Source: Labilibaculum sp. (lineage in GTDB: Bacteria > Bacteroidota > Bacteroidia > Bacteroidales > Marinifilaceae). From it: 64,000 bases of DNA. This document shows, piece after piece, positions 55,303-63,663 of this stretch. The stretch covers positions 60,210 through 124,209 of the forward strand of contig JAEINT010000019.1 of NCBI GenBank assembly GCA_016342745.1, given 5' to 3'. The notes beneath the pieces are model-generated. The model made no database searches. It was not told the origin of the DNA and worked only from the letters and a program-made list of their open reading frames with translations. How positions within the stretch are numbered: position 1 is the stretch's first letter; each line of letters begins with the position of its first letter. A program made the translations under genes and the position numbers.

Positions 55303-56085
55303 CTAAATTGAACTATTTGAATCTAGAATTTCATTGATTTCGTTCGAAATTCGTTCAATTTCTGGCAAATATTTTTCAGTATCCTCAACAACTGAATTTA
55401 AAAACAATTGATTTTGCTGAATCCTTAAATCACAATACGTCGAAAACAGTTGATTCTGATTCATTAGATCTTCAGGTAAATTTTCTATTGAATTTAGCTT
55501 TTCTACAATTGCTTTATTCTCATTCCACAATACAATTCCCTTCGAAAATTCAAATTTCAACTTGTCAACATCTTCTGTTTCCAATTGATTAAAAACTTGA
55601 AGTGCCTTATTTTCATTATCTGTAAACTTAGCTATTTCAGTTTCGTAGGTTCCATTATCATAAGCCGATTTGGCAACTTCATCCTGTACTACAAAAAGTA
55701 AAACTAAGCCTGCAATTAAAATCACTAAAGAAATACCACCAGCTCCAGCTGCCTTCCAACCTGAATGAAACTCTCCATCTTCTTCCTTATGCAATTTTAA
55801 CTTTTCTCCCTGTGTTTTCTCAACAATTAAATAAATAATTCCTGTGTAAATCGCGGGGATAATCATATTGGGTATTTTATCGAGAATTGCTTCTGGAATA
55901 CTAAAAATAGTACCAAACAAAACTAAAGTAGATGCTATACCTATTAACATTGCTTTTTTAGCATTGTCATCTTCATCAAGTGTTTGATAATTCTTTTTGA
56001 TTAAATATCCGGCAGCCAGCGGACCTCCTAAATAAGTGGCAATAGCTATTGCTTGTTGAGTGTAAAACTTCTTTGTTTCTTCCAT
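55303..56085 (-). CDS. Unrecognised membrane protein with helical C-terminal domain
   Basis: A 260-residue protein. The N-terminal FYTQQAIAIATYLGGPLAAGYLIKKN block has one or two membrane helices, more follow at about 42-62, 70-88 and 113-133, and residues 140-260 form a charged helical, probably extracytoplasmic domain. No function was recognised. It is the last gene of a close-packed minus-strand run (56886 to 55303) of membrane proteins. Confidence 0.7.
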   Translation of the reverse strand: MEETKKFYTQQAIAIATYLGGPLAAGYLIKKNYQTLDEDDNAKKAMLIGIASTLVLFGTIFSIPEAILDKIPNMIIPAIYTGIIYLIVEKTQGEKLKLHKEEDGEFHSGWKAAGAGGISLVILIAGLVLLFVVQDEVAKSAYDNGTYETEIAKFTDNENKALQVFNQLETEDVDKLKFEFSKGIVLWNENKAIVEKLNSIENLPEDLMNQNQLFSTYCDLRIQQNQLFLNSVVEDTEKYLPEIERISNEINEILDSNSSI

Positions 56086-56130
56086 TCTTAGGTCTAATTA
56101 TTCCATTTTATTTACTGTAGTCTCAACTTC

Positions 56131-56322
56131 TTATATTTTATTTTTCCTTGACTTGAAAATGCTGATGACTAAAATAGACGCACCCGCTCCAACAAGAACT
56201 CCAGATAAAAAATCTGTTATTTCCTGATCAACAATTACGATAACTCCCGTAAAATAGAGTTGATACAGCACTGCAAGGATCAGGCATATAATGCCAACTA
56301 TAATTTTGTAAACTGATTTCAT
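56131..56322 (-). CDS. Small two-helix membrane protein
   Basis: A 63-residue protein with two membrane helices (about 5-24 and 35-54) and a basic C terminus (FKSRKNKI). It starts nine bases after the stop of the 184-residue membrane gene, which argues for a true co-translated gene. No family was recognised. Confidence 0.6.
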   Translation of the reverse strand: MKSVYKIIVGIICLILAVLYQLYFTGVIVIVDQEITDFLSGVLVGAGASILVISIFKSRKNKI

Positions 56323-56331
56323 AAATTCTGT

Positions 56332-56886
56332 TTATTTTATTGAGTTTAAGTTCTTTTTAAATTTGATACTTATATAGTTTATTCTCATTAACAGAAATAC
56401 ACTAAAAACCAATACGGGTATTTGAAAATCATTCCAATATGGATTTACATCAAACACTTGCCATCCTACCCCAATACTTATAAGGAATGCCAAAATTCCG
56501 ATTACAATTAAACCTGTTCTTTTATTCAAGTGATGAATCAATTTAGCCAACTCAACATTCAATTCAGGATTAAAATCACCATCAAATCGTTGAAGTATTT
56601 CAATGTGTTTTTTCAATTTTACTTCGATACGTGCATAAGGAGACCTTATGGCCATTGCTAAACTAACAATCACAAGCAAGCCTGCATTATCCCATTTTGC
56701 AGTAAAAAACAGAGCTGTTATGGATGCGAACACGCACACCATTAGCAATAAATTTACGGCAGGATACTCCAAAAATGCAGTTTGACCAAGCATAGCATCT
56801 CTTCTTTCTGGTGATTTAAATTTCAACTTATGAATTGTCTTGAATTTTTCAGCAATAGCAATTCTTTCCTTAACCAGTTCGTTCAT
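56332..56886 (-). CDS. Membrane protein, function unknown
   Basis: A 184-residue protein with a charged N-terminal segment (ERIAIAEKFKTIHKLKFKSPERR), four membrane helices in two pairs (about 40-75 and 122-172) and a helical linker between. No family was recognised. It lies in the run of small membrane genes. Confidence 0.65.
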   Translation of the reverse strand: MNELVKERIAIAEKFKTIHKLKFKSPERRDAMLGQTAFLEYPAVNLLLMVCVFASITALFFTAKWDNAGLLVIVSLAMAIRSPYARIEVKLKKHIEILQRFDGDFNPELNVELAKLIHHLNKRTGLIVIGILAFLISIGVGWQVFDVNPYWNDFQIPVLVFSVFLLMRINYISIKFKKNLNSIK

Positions 56887-56940
56887 TTAATTTGGGCTTA
56901 TATTTTTCTAATAATCTTCGTAAAGATCTGTAAATCTTCT

Positions 56941-57195
56941 TTACTTATCTGAATTCAGATTGTTAATGTAATCTTCAACAATCAATTTTGCGCTATCCAT
57001 GTTTAAACTTGAAATAATTACTTTTACAGCACCTGCTCCACCTGCTGCAGCATGCCAAGGAGCGATTGTACCTATGTTTTCATCTTTCAGAAATGCGTCT
57101 ATCTCAGCATCTAATAAAATACTTTTAACGATTTCTGCATCCATCGGAGACCCAGCAAATATTTCCACCAAGTCAAACTCTTTCTTTGTTGTCAT
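56941..57195 (-). CDS. DUF2007 domain protein
   Basis: An 84-residue cytosolic protein; LVEIFAGSPMDAEIVKSILL and KVIISSLNMDSAKLIVEDYI are the two halves of a DUF2007 (putative signal-transducing, PII-like ferredoxin-fold) domain. The glycine/alanine-rich loop APWHAAAGGAGAV sits between. It overlaps the preceding gene by 23 bases. Confidence 0.82.
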   Translation of the reverse strand: MTTKKEFDLVEIFAGSPMDAEIVKSILLDAEIDAFLKDENIGTIAPWHAAAGGAGAVKVIISSLNMDSAKLIVEDYINNLNSDK

Positions 57196-57568
57196 GATTG
57201 CTTTGTTTATGAAGTTTAAATAAAGTTATACCATATAAAAGTAAAAACGGAATTAATGTCAGAAAGAAAGTATCATCTCCTCTACTTTTATATTCCGATA
57301 TAACAAGATACGAATAACGAATTATTGGAATAAATAAGATAAGACCACCTACCATAAATACATGTAAATCGTATTTTTTAAATGCTTTGTAAGAGCTGAA
57401 TAAAAAAGCAATCAAAACAGTCAAAAATATCGCCGATATCAGTATCGTATAAATACTAAACAATCCAAAAATGATATAATAAGCAAATGTTCCTCCAATA
57501 TGATCTCCAGACCATGTTATCAAAAGATAAGCTATTACTGTTCCTATTTTTAGAATTTTTACATCCAT
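57173..57568 (-). CDS. Small membrane protein
   Basis: A 131-residue protein with four predicted helices (about 8-24, 33-58, 67-90, 100-117). Its 3' end overlaps the DUF2007 gene, so the two are translationally coupled. No family was recognised. Confidence 0.65.
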   Translation of the reverse strand: MDVKILKIGTVIAYLLITWSGDHIGGTFAYYIIFGLFSIYTILISAIFLTVLIAFLFSSYKAFKKYDLHVFMVGGLILFIPIIRYSYLVISEYKSRGDDTFFLTLIPFLLLYGITLFKLHKQSNHDNKERV

Positions 57569-57639
57569 TTTGTTTTGATAATCGTAATCGAGTTTTAAAC
57601 AATATGCAATTGAGATTTCATAATCTATTTCTCACTCAA

Positions 57640-58314
57640 TTAATATCTGGTTCTTCTCTCAACTTTAGTGACTGTTCTTATTTTAACCAAACCTTCAATG
57701 TTAACCAGCGAAATAATTTCATTTTTAAGTCGGCTAGCTTGCTCCGTATCCATCAATGCGCCATCAGAATCCCCAAGTTTTTCTTTTACTTTAGATCGCA
57801 TTTCAAAAAACTCATAATCATATTGATTATCACTAATTAATCTGTTGTAATACTTTAATGCTTTTTTGTACTTTTCTTTTTTAACAAGCTTTGCAGCAAT
57901 TTTTTTATCACTCGGTGGTAAGGCATTCTCATATAAACGATACCTAAACACAATCAAATAAGTTTTACTTACCGGTACTCCATCAACTTGACATGAACTC
58001 CATTCATTTTCAACATTATCAAATGCAACAATTGCACTTGATGAGAATATTTTGTTTGCAGAACTTACAAGATCCAGATTATCTAAATTTCCATTCTTAT
58101 CAATAGTAATGGATACAATAACGTCGCCTTGAATCTTATTTTTAAAAGCTTCAATTGGAAATATTGTGTTTTTCGCTAATAATTTATCTAAATCTTCTTT
58201 TAAATATTTCGCCTGTACAATTTCTGCATTTGTTTCAGAATCTTTACTTGTTTGGGCTTTTAGAGTAATCGTAAAAAGAAAAAGAATGGTAAATAGTACA
58301 CTTAATTTTTTCAT
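57640..58314 (-). CDS. Exported protein with TonB C-terminal-like domain and TPR-like tail
   Basis: A 224-residue protein with signal peptide (to about LKAQ, residue 21). Residues 45-125 fit a TonB C-terminal fold (IQGDVIVSITIDKNGNLDNL, IVAFDNVENEW). The tail (130-205) is TPR-like (EKYKKALKYYNRLISDNQYDYEFF). There is no transmembrane TonB anchor, so it is probably a soluble or outer-membrane partner rather than a classical energy transducer. Confidence 0.75.
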   Translation of the reverse strand: MKKLSVLFTILFLFTITLKAQTSKDSETNAEIVQAKYLKEDLDKLLAKNTIFPIEAFKNKIQGDVIVSITIDKNGNLDNLDLVSSANKIFSSSAIVAFDNVENEWSSCQVDGVPVSKTYLIVFRYRLYENALPPSDKKIAAKLVKKEKYKKALKYYNRLISDNQYDYEFFEMRSKVKEKLGDSDGALMDTEQASRLKNEIISLVNIEGLVKIRTVTKVERRTRY

Positions 58315-58447
58315 GTTAGTTAATTTTTACTGTGGTTTAAGGGTTTGCTAATATTTTAGGGTATTATAAATTAACAAGAGATCGTATTGTCTTTTTACAA
58401 TCAGTGTTTACAATGAAATCTATCTCCTTTTCCGGACCAAAGGATTA

Positions 58448-58588
58448 TTACAGATATACTTTTTCATTTATTTCAAAATGTTCCTTACAAACACATTTGT
58501 CATCGTCAAATATTTCAATCTGTACAAATCTATCTTTGTGATCATATTTTAGAATTGCCCCACCGCTGAGTTTAAAACTACTGGATTT
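58448..58588 (-). pseudogene. Possible gene remnant or start-less small ORF
   Basis: The minus strand is open from after TAG (58589-58591) to TAA at 58448 and reads GGAILKYDHKDRFVQIEIF, DDDKCVCKEHF and EINEKVYL. The composition looks coding, but there is no ATG, GTG or TTG near its start, so it could be a 3' remnant of a decayed gene or a gene with an unusual start. Confidence 0.3.
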
Positions 58589-58901
58589 CTATTCTTTCTA
58601 TGGGAATTAATTCTTGATACCACTTTTCTAATTTTTTATTTTTAAAAACAAAATAATAAACTTCGTCCTTTTCAACCCGATCTCTATAAGATAAAACTTC
58701 TATTTCATTGTTGTCTTCCAATCGCTTTTCAGCAATCTTATAATCAGTTCCTAGTACCTGAGTAACTTGCTCTTTAGACATACCTAATTCAAGCTTATTC
58801 ATCTTAGAACTTGTCATATATGCTATCGAATACATCGGCATACAGGAAGCTAGCAACAACAATAATAAAGTGGAAAGAATACTAGTTTTATTTTTTTTCA
58901 T
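58578..58901 (-). CDS. BamE/SmpA-like small lipoprotein
   Basis: A 107-residue lipoprotein: MKKNKTSILSTLLLLLLASC (lipobox LASC), then KLELGMSKEQVTQVLGTDYK, the SmpA/OmlA (BamE) signature with a G-x-T/S-xxxVxxxLG pattern. BamE assists outer-membrane protein assembly, but in Bacteroidota many lipoproteins of this fold have no assigned role. ATG 58901 is preferred over ATG 58907. Confidence 0.75.
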   Translation of the reverse strand: MKKNKTSILSTLLLLLLASCMPMYSIAYMTSSKMNKLELGMSKEQVTQVLGTDYKIAEKRLEDNNEIEVLSYRDRVEKDEVYYFVFKNKKLEKWYQELIPIERIEIQ

Positions 58902-59068
58902 GCACATAATTACTTTAAAAGCTTGTTACTATTTTCGGTGATTTATTTTTATAATTTGCCCAAACCTTGTATTACATGGGCTTGAATTTTTTATTGATTC
59001 AAAATCTAGCAAAAACTCTGTTTGTTTTGCCTTCCTACTGCATGATACAATTGTGAAGTAACTATGCA

Positions 59069-59716
59069 TCATTTGAAATCATTGGTTAAATTTTCAATTT
59101 CCAACACCAAGGCATCACTCAATTTGCATTTTCTTAATGTGCCTTTGGTCAAAGTCACCAGCTTTCTACTTAACATCGTCAGGCGTTCAATTTTATTTTT
59201 ACCAGTTAACTTCCCTCCAAACCATGCCTTTCCTGCATGTGTCATTGTTGCGAATTGGTAAGAATGTCCATCCAAACCAATCCTGACGCCTGCACGCACC
59301 TTTGAAAGCGCCGCAGAATATAGAGCTTCTATCTTCATTGCATCATCTTTTGATATGGGTTTTCTATATTCTTCAACGGTTACTTTTTTGGGGTCCATTA
59401 TGCCTTCGGAATACAAATTCCATGATTTACATTGACGAAAAATAATCGTATACTTCGATTTCTTTTGACTTTTCATGTCCCATTCAATCACAAGGACACT
59501 TTTCCTGCCAGATGTTGACAAGAACTGAATGATTTGCTTATCTGAAATACCGTCAAATAGAATGTTTTGAATATTCTTGTTATAGTCTCGTTCCCAACCA
59601 AATGGTGATCCTAATGGTACTAAATAGTCATCATCTATCTGGCTTTCATTTGTAATCTGACCATAAGTGGTTAAACTAATAATAATTAGAAAGATGGTTA
59701 ATATGATATTTTTCAT
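59069..59716 (-). CDS. Exported protein, function unknown
   Basis: A 215-residue protein with signal peptide MKNIILTIFLIIISLTTYGQ. The mature part is basic (KSQKKSKYTIIFRQCKSW) and alpha/beta, with GVRIGLDGHSYQFATM near residue 145. No family was recognised. It is an isolated minus-strand gene with about 160-240 bp of intergenic DNA on either side. Confidence 0.65.
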   Translation of the reverse strand: MKNIILTIFLIIISLTTYGQITNESQIDDDYLVPLGSPFGWERDYNKNIQNILFDGISDKQIIQFLSTSGRKSVLVIEWDMKSQKKSKYTIIFRQCKSWNLYSEGIMDPKKVTVEEYRKPISKDDAMKIEALYSAALSKVRAGVRIGLDGHSYQFATMTHAGKAWFGGKLTGKNKIERLTMLSRKLVTLTKGTLRKCKLSDALVLEIENLTNDFK

Positions 59717-59826
59717 TTTATGATATTTAAAATCCAGTATAAGGTAATTATTTAACTTATTGAAGCTCTCAGAATTTTATCCTTGTTATAAAAAGGACTC
59801 AAACCTGATTGTAACGACCTGAATAT

Positions 59827-59850
59827 GGTGTGTTTGGTGTTTGGTGTTTC
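59827..59850. repeat. Short TTTGGTG tandem repeat
   Basis: Three near-copies of TTTGGTG with a seven-base period lie between the YCF48 gene and the 59716 gene. It is a minor low-complexity tract. Confidence 0.6.
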
Positions 59851-59952
59851 AATGCTCCAACTTTTCAGTTTACTACTAATTGTATTTATTGCTATTAATT
59901 TCATTTTTAGTACTATCCGCCAAATGCGCTATATTTTTTATTACGGCCAGTT

Positions 59953-62481
59953 TTATTTTTTAATTATTTTTTTAGTTATTATTTTATCATCAGATATTAA
60001 TTGAATTAAATACATACCATTTGGCATTTCACTTAAATTAAGTTGCACAACATCCTCTGTTATTTTTTGCGTAAAAATTACTTGTCCATTAATACCTACT
60101 AATTTAATAATGCCATCTTCAAAATTATTTAAATGTTCTATTGTTAACATAGCAGATACAGGATTGGGATAAATTTTGAAATCACGATCCAAAGTTTGAA
60201 TAGAGGTGTACAATCCGAAATGAATAGTATTTGATTTTTCTGAATGGCAGTTATTGTACGATACAATTATATGAAAATCTCCTGTTACATTAGTAATAAT
60301 TTTTTGTGTTGTAGCTCCAACTATTAAGTTTTGATCCCAATACCATTGGTTACCGTACTCGGAGTCTGAAATTAGAGTATCCTTACTTAGTCTAATTTCA
60401 GGAGTAGGTATTGTAGTTGCATATACTGGTATTTGGATATCAATAGAATTCATCTCAAAATCTGTAATAGTAACAGTATAGGTTGTTTCATAATTAGGAG
60501 ATACTAAAATTGAAGATGTCGTTTGTGAATCTTCCCAACGGTAGGTGACTGGTTTGGTACCACCTACAAAATTGGGTTTTATTAAAACTGTATCATAGCT
60601 ACAAGTAAAATATTTTGACTGATTAAACGCTCTTAAACAACTCCCACTATTGGTCGTTTTCAGAATAATACCATTTCTACCAACCGCATAACCTGTGTTT
60701 ACATCAGTAAAAAAGACAGACCTTAATTGTTTATCCGTTCCCGACTTAACAGCTGTCCAATTATTACCGCAATCTTCTGTCATAGAAATTTCACCACGAT
60801 CTCCAACTACATATCCCGTATTTTTATTTGTGAAAAAGATATCGAAATAATTATTCCCATTCTGATAAGATTGTTCCCAATTATTTCCTCCATCACTAGT
60901 CTTTAAAATTCCCCCACTACTACCAGCAATAAACGCAGTATCAGTACTAACAAAATCTATTCCCCTAGGATCACTAACGGTTCCAATGCTCTTTTTTATC
61001 CAATTTCCTCCACCATCTATAGTTTTTAATAATATTGTAGAATCAATTTCATAAGCAGGAATATAACCTGTATTTATATCTTTAAAGTATAAACTACGCA
61101 GAGTTCCATCAGTAGGTGAATCTTGCTTATCCCAAGTATCACCGCCATCATTGGTTTTTATAATTGTACCATTATTACCAACTGCATAACCAGTACTTGT
61201 ATTTAAAAACTTCACAGCATAGAGGTTTTCTGATGTATTTGAGTTTTGTTCTGACCAAGTTGTGCCTGCATCCGAAGATTTAAGAATTTGACCACGATTA
61301 GCCACAACATAAATAGTGTCAATATTAGGAATAGATATATCATTTATCCAATAAGTATCCAGCCCTGTATCTAATTTATTCCAAGAATTACCTGCATTCA
61401 AAGTTTTCATGATGTATCCGCTATAGGTAGCTGTAACATGACCTCCAACTGAATAACCGATGTTTTTATTAACAAATTTAATTTTATCAATATATTTGGT
61501 GGTAGCTGTATAGGAATTCTCATTCCAATTATTGCCGCCATCTGCAGTATTAAGGATTTCTGGAATTCCGTTTAACCAATCTCCCCCCACTGCAATACCA
61601 TTAACAGAGTCAAAAAAACTGATTGAAAACAGATCTAATTTAGATTGATGAATTATTTCCCAATTATTACCACCATCATAGGTTTTCAATATTTCTTTTT
61701 GCCCGACTACAAAACCTACATCATTATTTATAAATTCAATCGATTCAAGATTAGAATTAGTTAAATTTGAGGGGTATTCATTCAATACAGTCCAACTTTC
61801 ACCAGCATTATTAGTTCTTAATATGGTACCAGACGATCCAACTAAATAACCGCTGTTTTTATCAATGAAAAATATAGATTTGTATACAAAGCATTTTGAA
61901 AGGCGTTTTTGCGACCACGTGATTCCACCATCAATTGTTTTTAACAATTCACAATCTCTAACTCCATAGCCTACATTTTCTGAAGTAAAATAAATAAAAG
62001 AGACGTTTTGAAATTCAGTACTAACATTTAAATCGATCCAGGTTTTACCATAATCGCTCGTTTTATATAGACGCATACTACCTCCAAGCAGATACCCAAT
62101 AGCAGCATTAACAAAAAAAACTTGAGTGGCAATGCTGGAACCTCCAGAACCCTTAAATACTTTCTTCCAGATTTCTCCACCATTAATTGTCTTGAATACC
62201 GAATGATCCTCCCCGCTAATATATATCGTGTCCTTATCTACCAAGGAAATAGAGTTTAAATCCACATCTGTTCCCGATGTTTGAATACTCCAATCAAGCC
62301 CTTTGTTTGTTGATTTTAGAATGGTTCCCTTTTTACCAATAGCAATAGCTGTCAAGGAATCGATACATTTCACTTTATTTAAAATATTCCCTGTTGGTAT
62401 GGGATTCTTCCATTTCCAATCTTGTCCGTTTGCACAAAATACCAATAAGAGTAAGATCAAAGCAACGATTATGTTTTTCAT
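59953..62481 (-). CDS. T9SS surface protein with fourteen YCF48/BNR-type repeats
   Basis: An 842-residue exported protein: signal peptide (to about ANGQ, residue 20), fourteen tandem repeats of about 43 residues (roughly 35-640) with the consensus GYAVGxxGxIxKTxDGGxxW, two Ig/PKD-like beta domains (about 645-765, for example VTYRWEDSQTTSS), and a C-terminal T9SS sorting domain (about 768-842, DFKIYPNPVSAML to IITKKIIKK). Fourteen is two seven-bladed propellers. It should be secreted and anchored by type IX secretion. Ligand is unknown. Confidence 0.88.
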   Translation of the reverse strand: MKNIIVALILLLLVFCANGQDWKWKNPIPTGNILNKVKCIDSLTAIAIGKKGTILKSTNKGLDWSIQTSGTDVDLNSISLVDKDTIYISGEDHSVFKTINGGEIWKKVFKGSGGSSIATQVFFVNAAIGYLLGGSMRLYKTSDYGKTWIDLNVSTEFQNVSFIYFTSENVGYGVRDCELLKTIDGGITWSQKRLSKCFVYKSIFFIDKNSGYLVGSSGTILRTNNAGESWTVLNEYPSNLTNSNLESIEFINNDVGFVVGQKEILKTYDGGNNWEIIHQSKLDLFSISFFDSVNGIAVGGDWLNGIPEILNTADGGNNWNENSYTATTKYIDKIKFVNKNIGYSVGGHVTATYSGYIMKTLNAGNSWNKLDTGLDTYWINDISIPNIDTIYVVANRGQILKSSDAGTTWSEQNSNTSENLYAVKFLNTSTGYAVGNNGTIIKTNDGGDTWDKQDSPTDGTLRSLYFKDINTGYIPAYEIDSTILLKTIDGGGNWIKKSIGTVSDPRGIDFVSTDTAFIAGSSGGILKTSDGGNNWEQSYQNGNNYFDIFFTNKNTGYVVGDRGEISMTEDCGNNWTAVKSGTDKQLRSVFFTDVNTGYAVGRNGIILKTTNSGSCLRAFNQSKYFTCSYDTVLIKPNFVGGTKPVTYRWEDSQTTSSILVSPNYETTYTVTITDFEMNSIDIQIPVYATTIPTPEIRLSKDTLISDSEYGNQWYWDQNLIVGATTQKIITNVTGDFHIIVSYNNCHSEKSNTIHFGLYTSIQTLDRDFKIYPNPVSAMLTIEHLNNFEDGIIKLVGINGQVIFTQKITEDVVQLNLSEMPNGMYLIQLISDDKIITKKIIKK

Positions 62482-62788
62482 TATATTTTATATAGTTCTT
62501 GAATTTCAGCTAATGTTAAATTTTAGTTTCTATTTTATATCTTTTTATTCATAGTCTATTTAGTAAATCCAAAGATTTTTATTAAAAAAAGCTAAAACTT
62601 CACATTAGCAAGAGAAAGTAATTTAGATTTTGTGATATGGAGAATTGCCCTATAACGGTAAATTGTAATAATAGTGTCAGATTGCATGGTAGTTTCCTGT
62701 CAAACCGCTACGCTGATTGAGCGGGCTACGAACCTTGCTATTTAGCACTTTCCTTGCCAATACTTATACAAAATATTATGCATAGTTA
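62482..62788. other. Intergenic region with a hairpin
   Basis: There is no ORF. A CCGCT-AGCGG hairpin lies at about 62705-62725 in a GC-richer patch, between the YCF48 gene and the frameshifted TonB-domain gene. Confidence 0.45.
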
Positions 62789-63663
62789 TTAACGAACCCA
62801 TACAAACACCTTTGCATCCCCTCCTAACTTATAAGGCCATTCGTCACAAGAAGGAGTCAGAGTATCATACAACTCTCTTCTACAAAAGGTTAAGTCAAAA
62901 TAATATCTTCCTTCATCCTCTCTTGAATGACAAAAGATAGGTACTGAAAGCTCATAATCAACTGGTTTACCATTTTCATATGCTGGTATCCATTTGAGCC
63001 CTTGTGCGAGAATATTCCTTTTCACATCATTCATCTTTGGACTTGAAGAGAAATCAATATTAATATCTTCTAGAATTCCTTCTTTGTTTATCTTCAATTT
63101 GATTATACTAGTAAAATTATATGAGACATAGGCATTATACTGAATAGCTTTTATTATGCTAGCAAATAAAATATTATAAAATTCTGAATCTCCTGTAACA
63201 AATATTGGCTGTGAAATATTTTCTGATCTTGCATGATCAGACACAACAGAATAAACAAAACTAGTAGCATACATATTTGGTTTATCCGTATACATATTTA
63301 TTCGTTGTTTTAAATAAAACTGCTGATACCTTCTCACTATTCTCTTTGCATTTTTATTAATAAATTCAACTGTATCACGATCATAATTGAATGCATAAAT
63401 AGAATCCCCTTCTGTATTATAATAAGTCCAAATACCGTATTTTTTATCATTCTTATACTGACCTTTTTTAATCAAAATGTCGCAGTTCCGAGTGCTTTTA
63501 TAATATTTCTTATAATCTCCTTCTTTAACTTTGCCCACTCCCTTAATTTTCTTTTGATAATAGATTTCTTTCATGCCACCATTGGCATTAATCTTTTTCT
63601 TAAGTACCTGAGCATGGCTTAAATTAGGAATTAAAAAAGAAACAAAATAATATTTTTTGCCAT
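62789..63663 (-). pseudogene. Exported TonB-domain protein with MORN-like repeats, frameshifted in the signal peptide
   Basis: The intact part (63574-62789, 261 residues) has MORN/YwqK-like repeats (KKGQYKNDKKYGIWTYY) and a TonB C-terminal-like half (IIKLKINKEGILEDINIDF, NGKPVDYELSVPI). Upstream the same frame reads LIPNLSHAQVLKKKINANGG, a signal-peptide end, but it has no start. An ATG at 63663 opens MAKNIILFLF in another frame. Adding one base to the six-T run (63633-63638, minus strand) joins them as MAKNIILFLFLIPNLSHAQ, a perfect signal peptide. So it has a one-base homopolymer slip. Without it the protein starts at 63574 and is not exported. Confidence 0.75.

Noticed and set aside
62700..62730. 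Integron-like cassette array in the 55-64 kb accessory run
   Set aside because: The spacers contain different hairpins without a shared core site (GTTRRRY and RYYYAAC), and no integrase was found.
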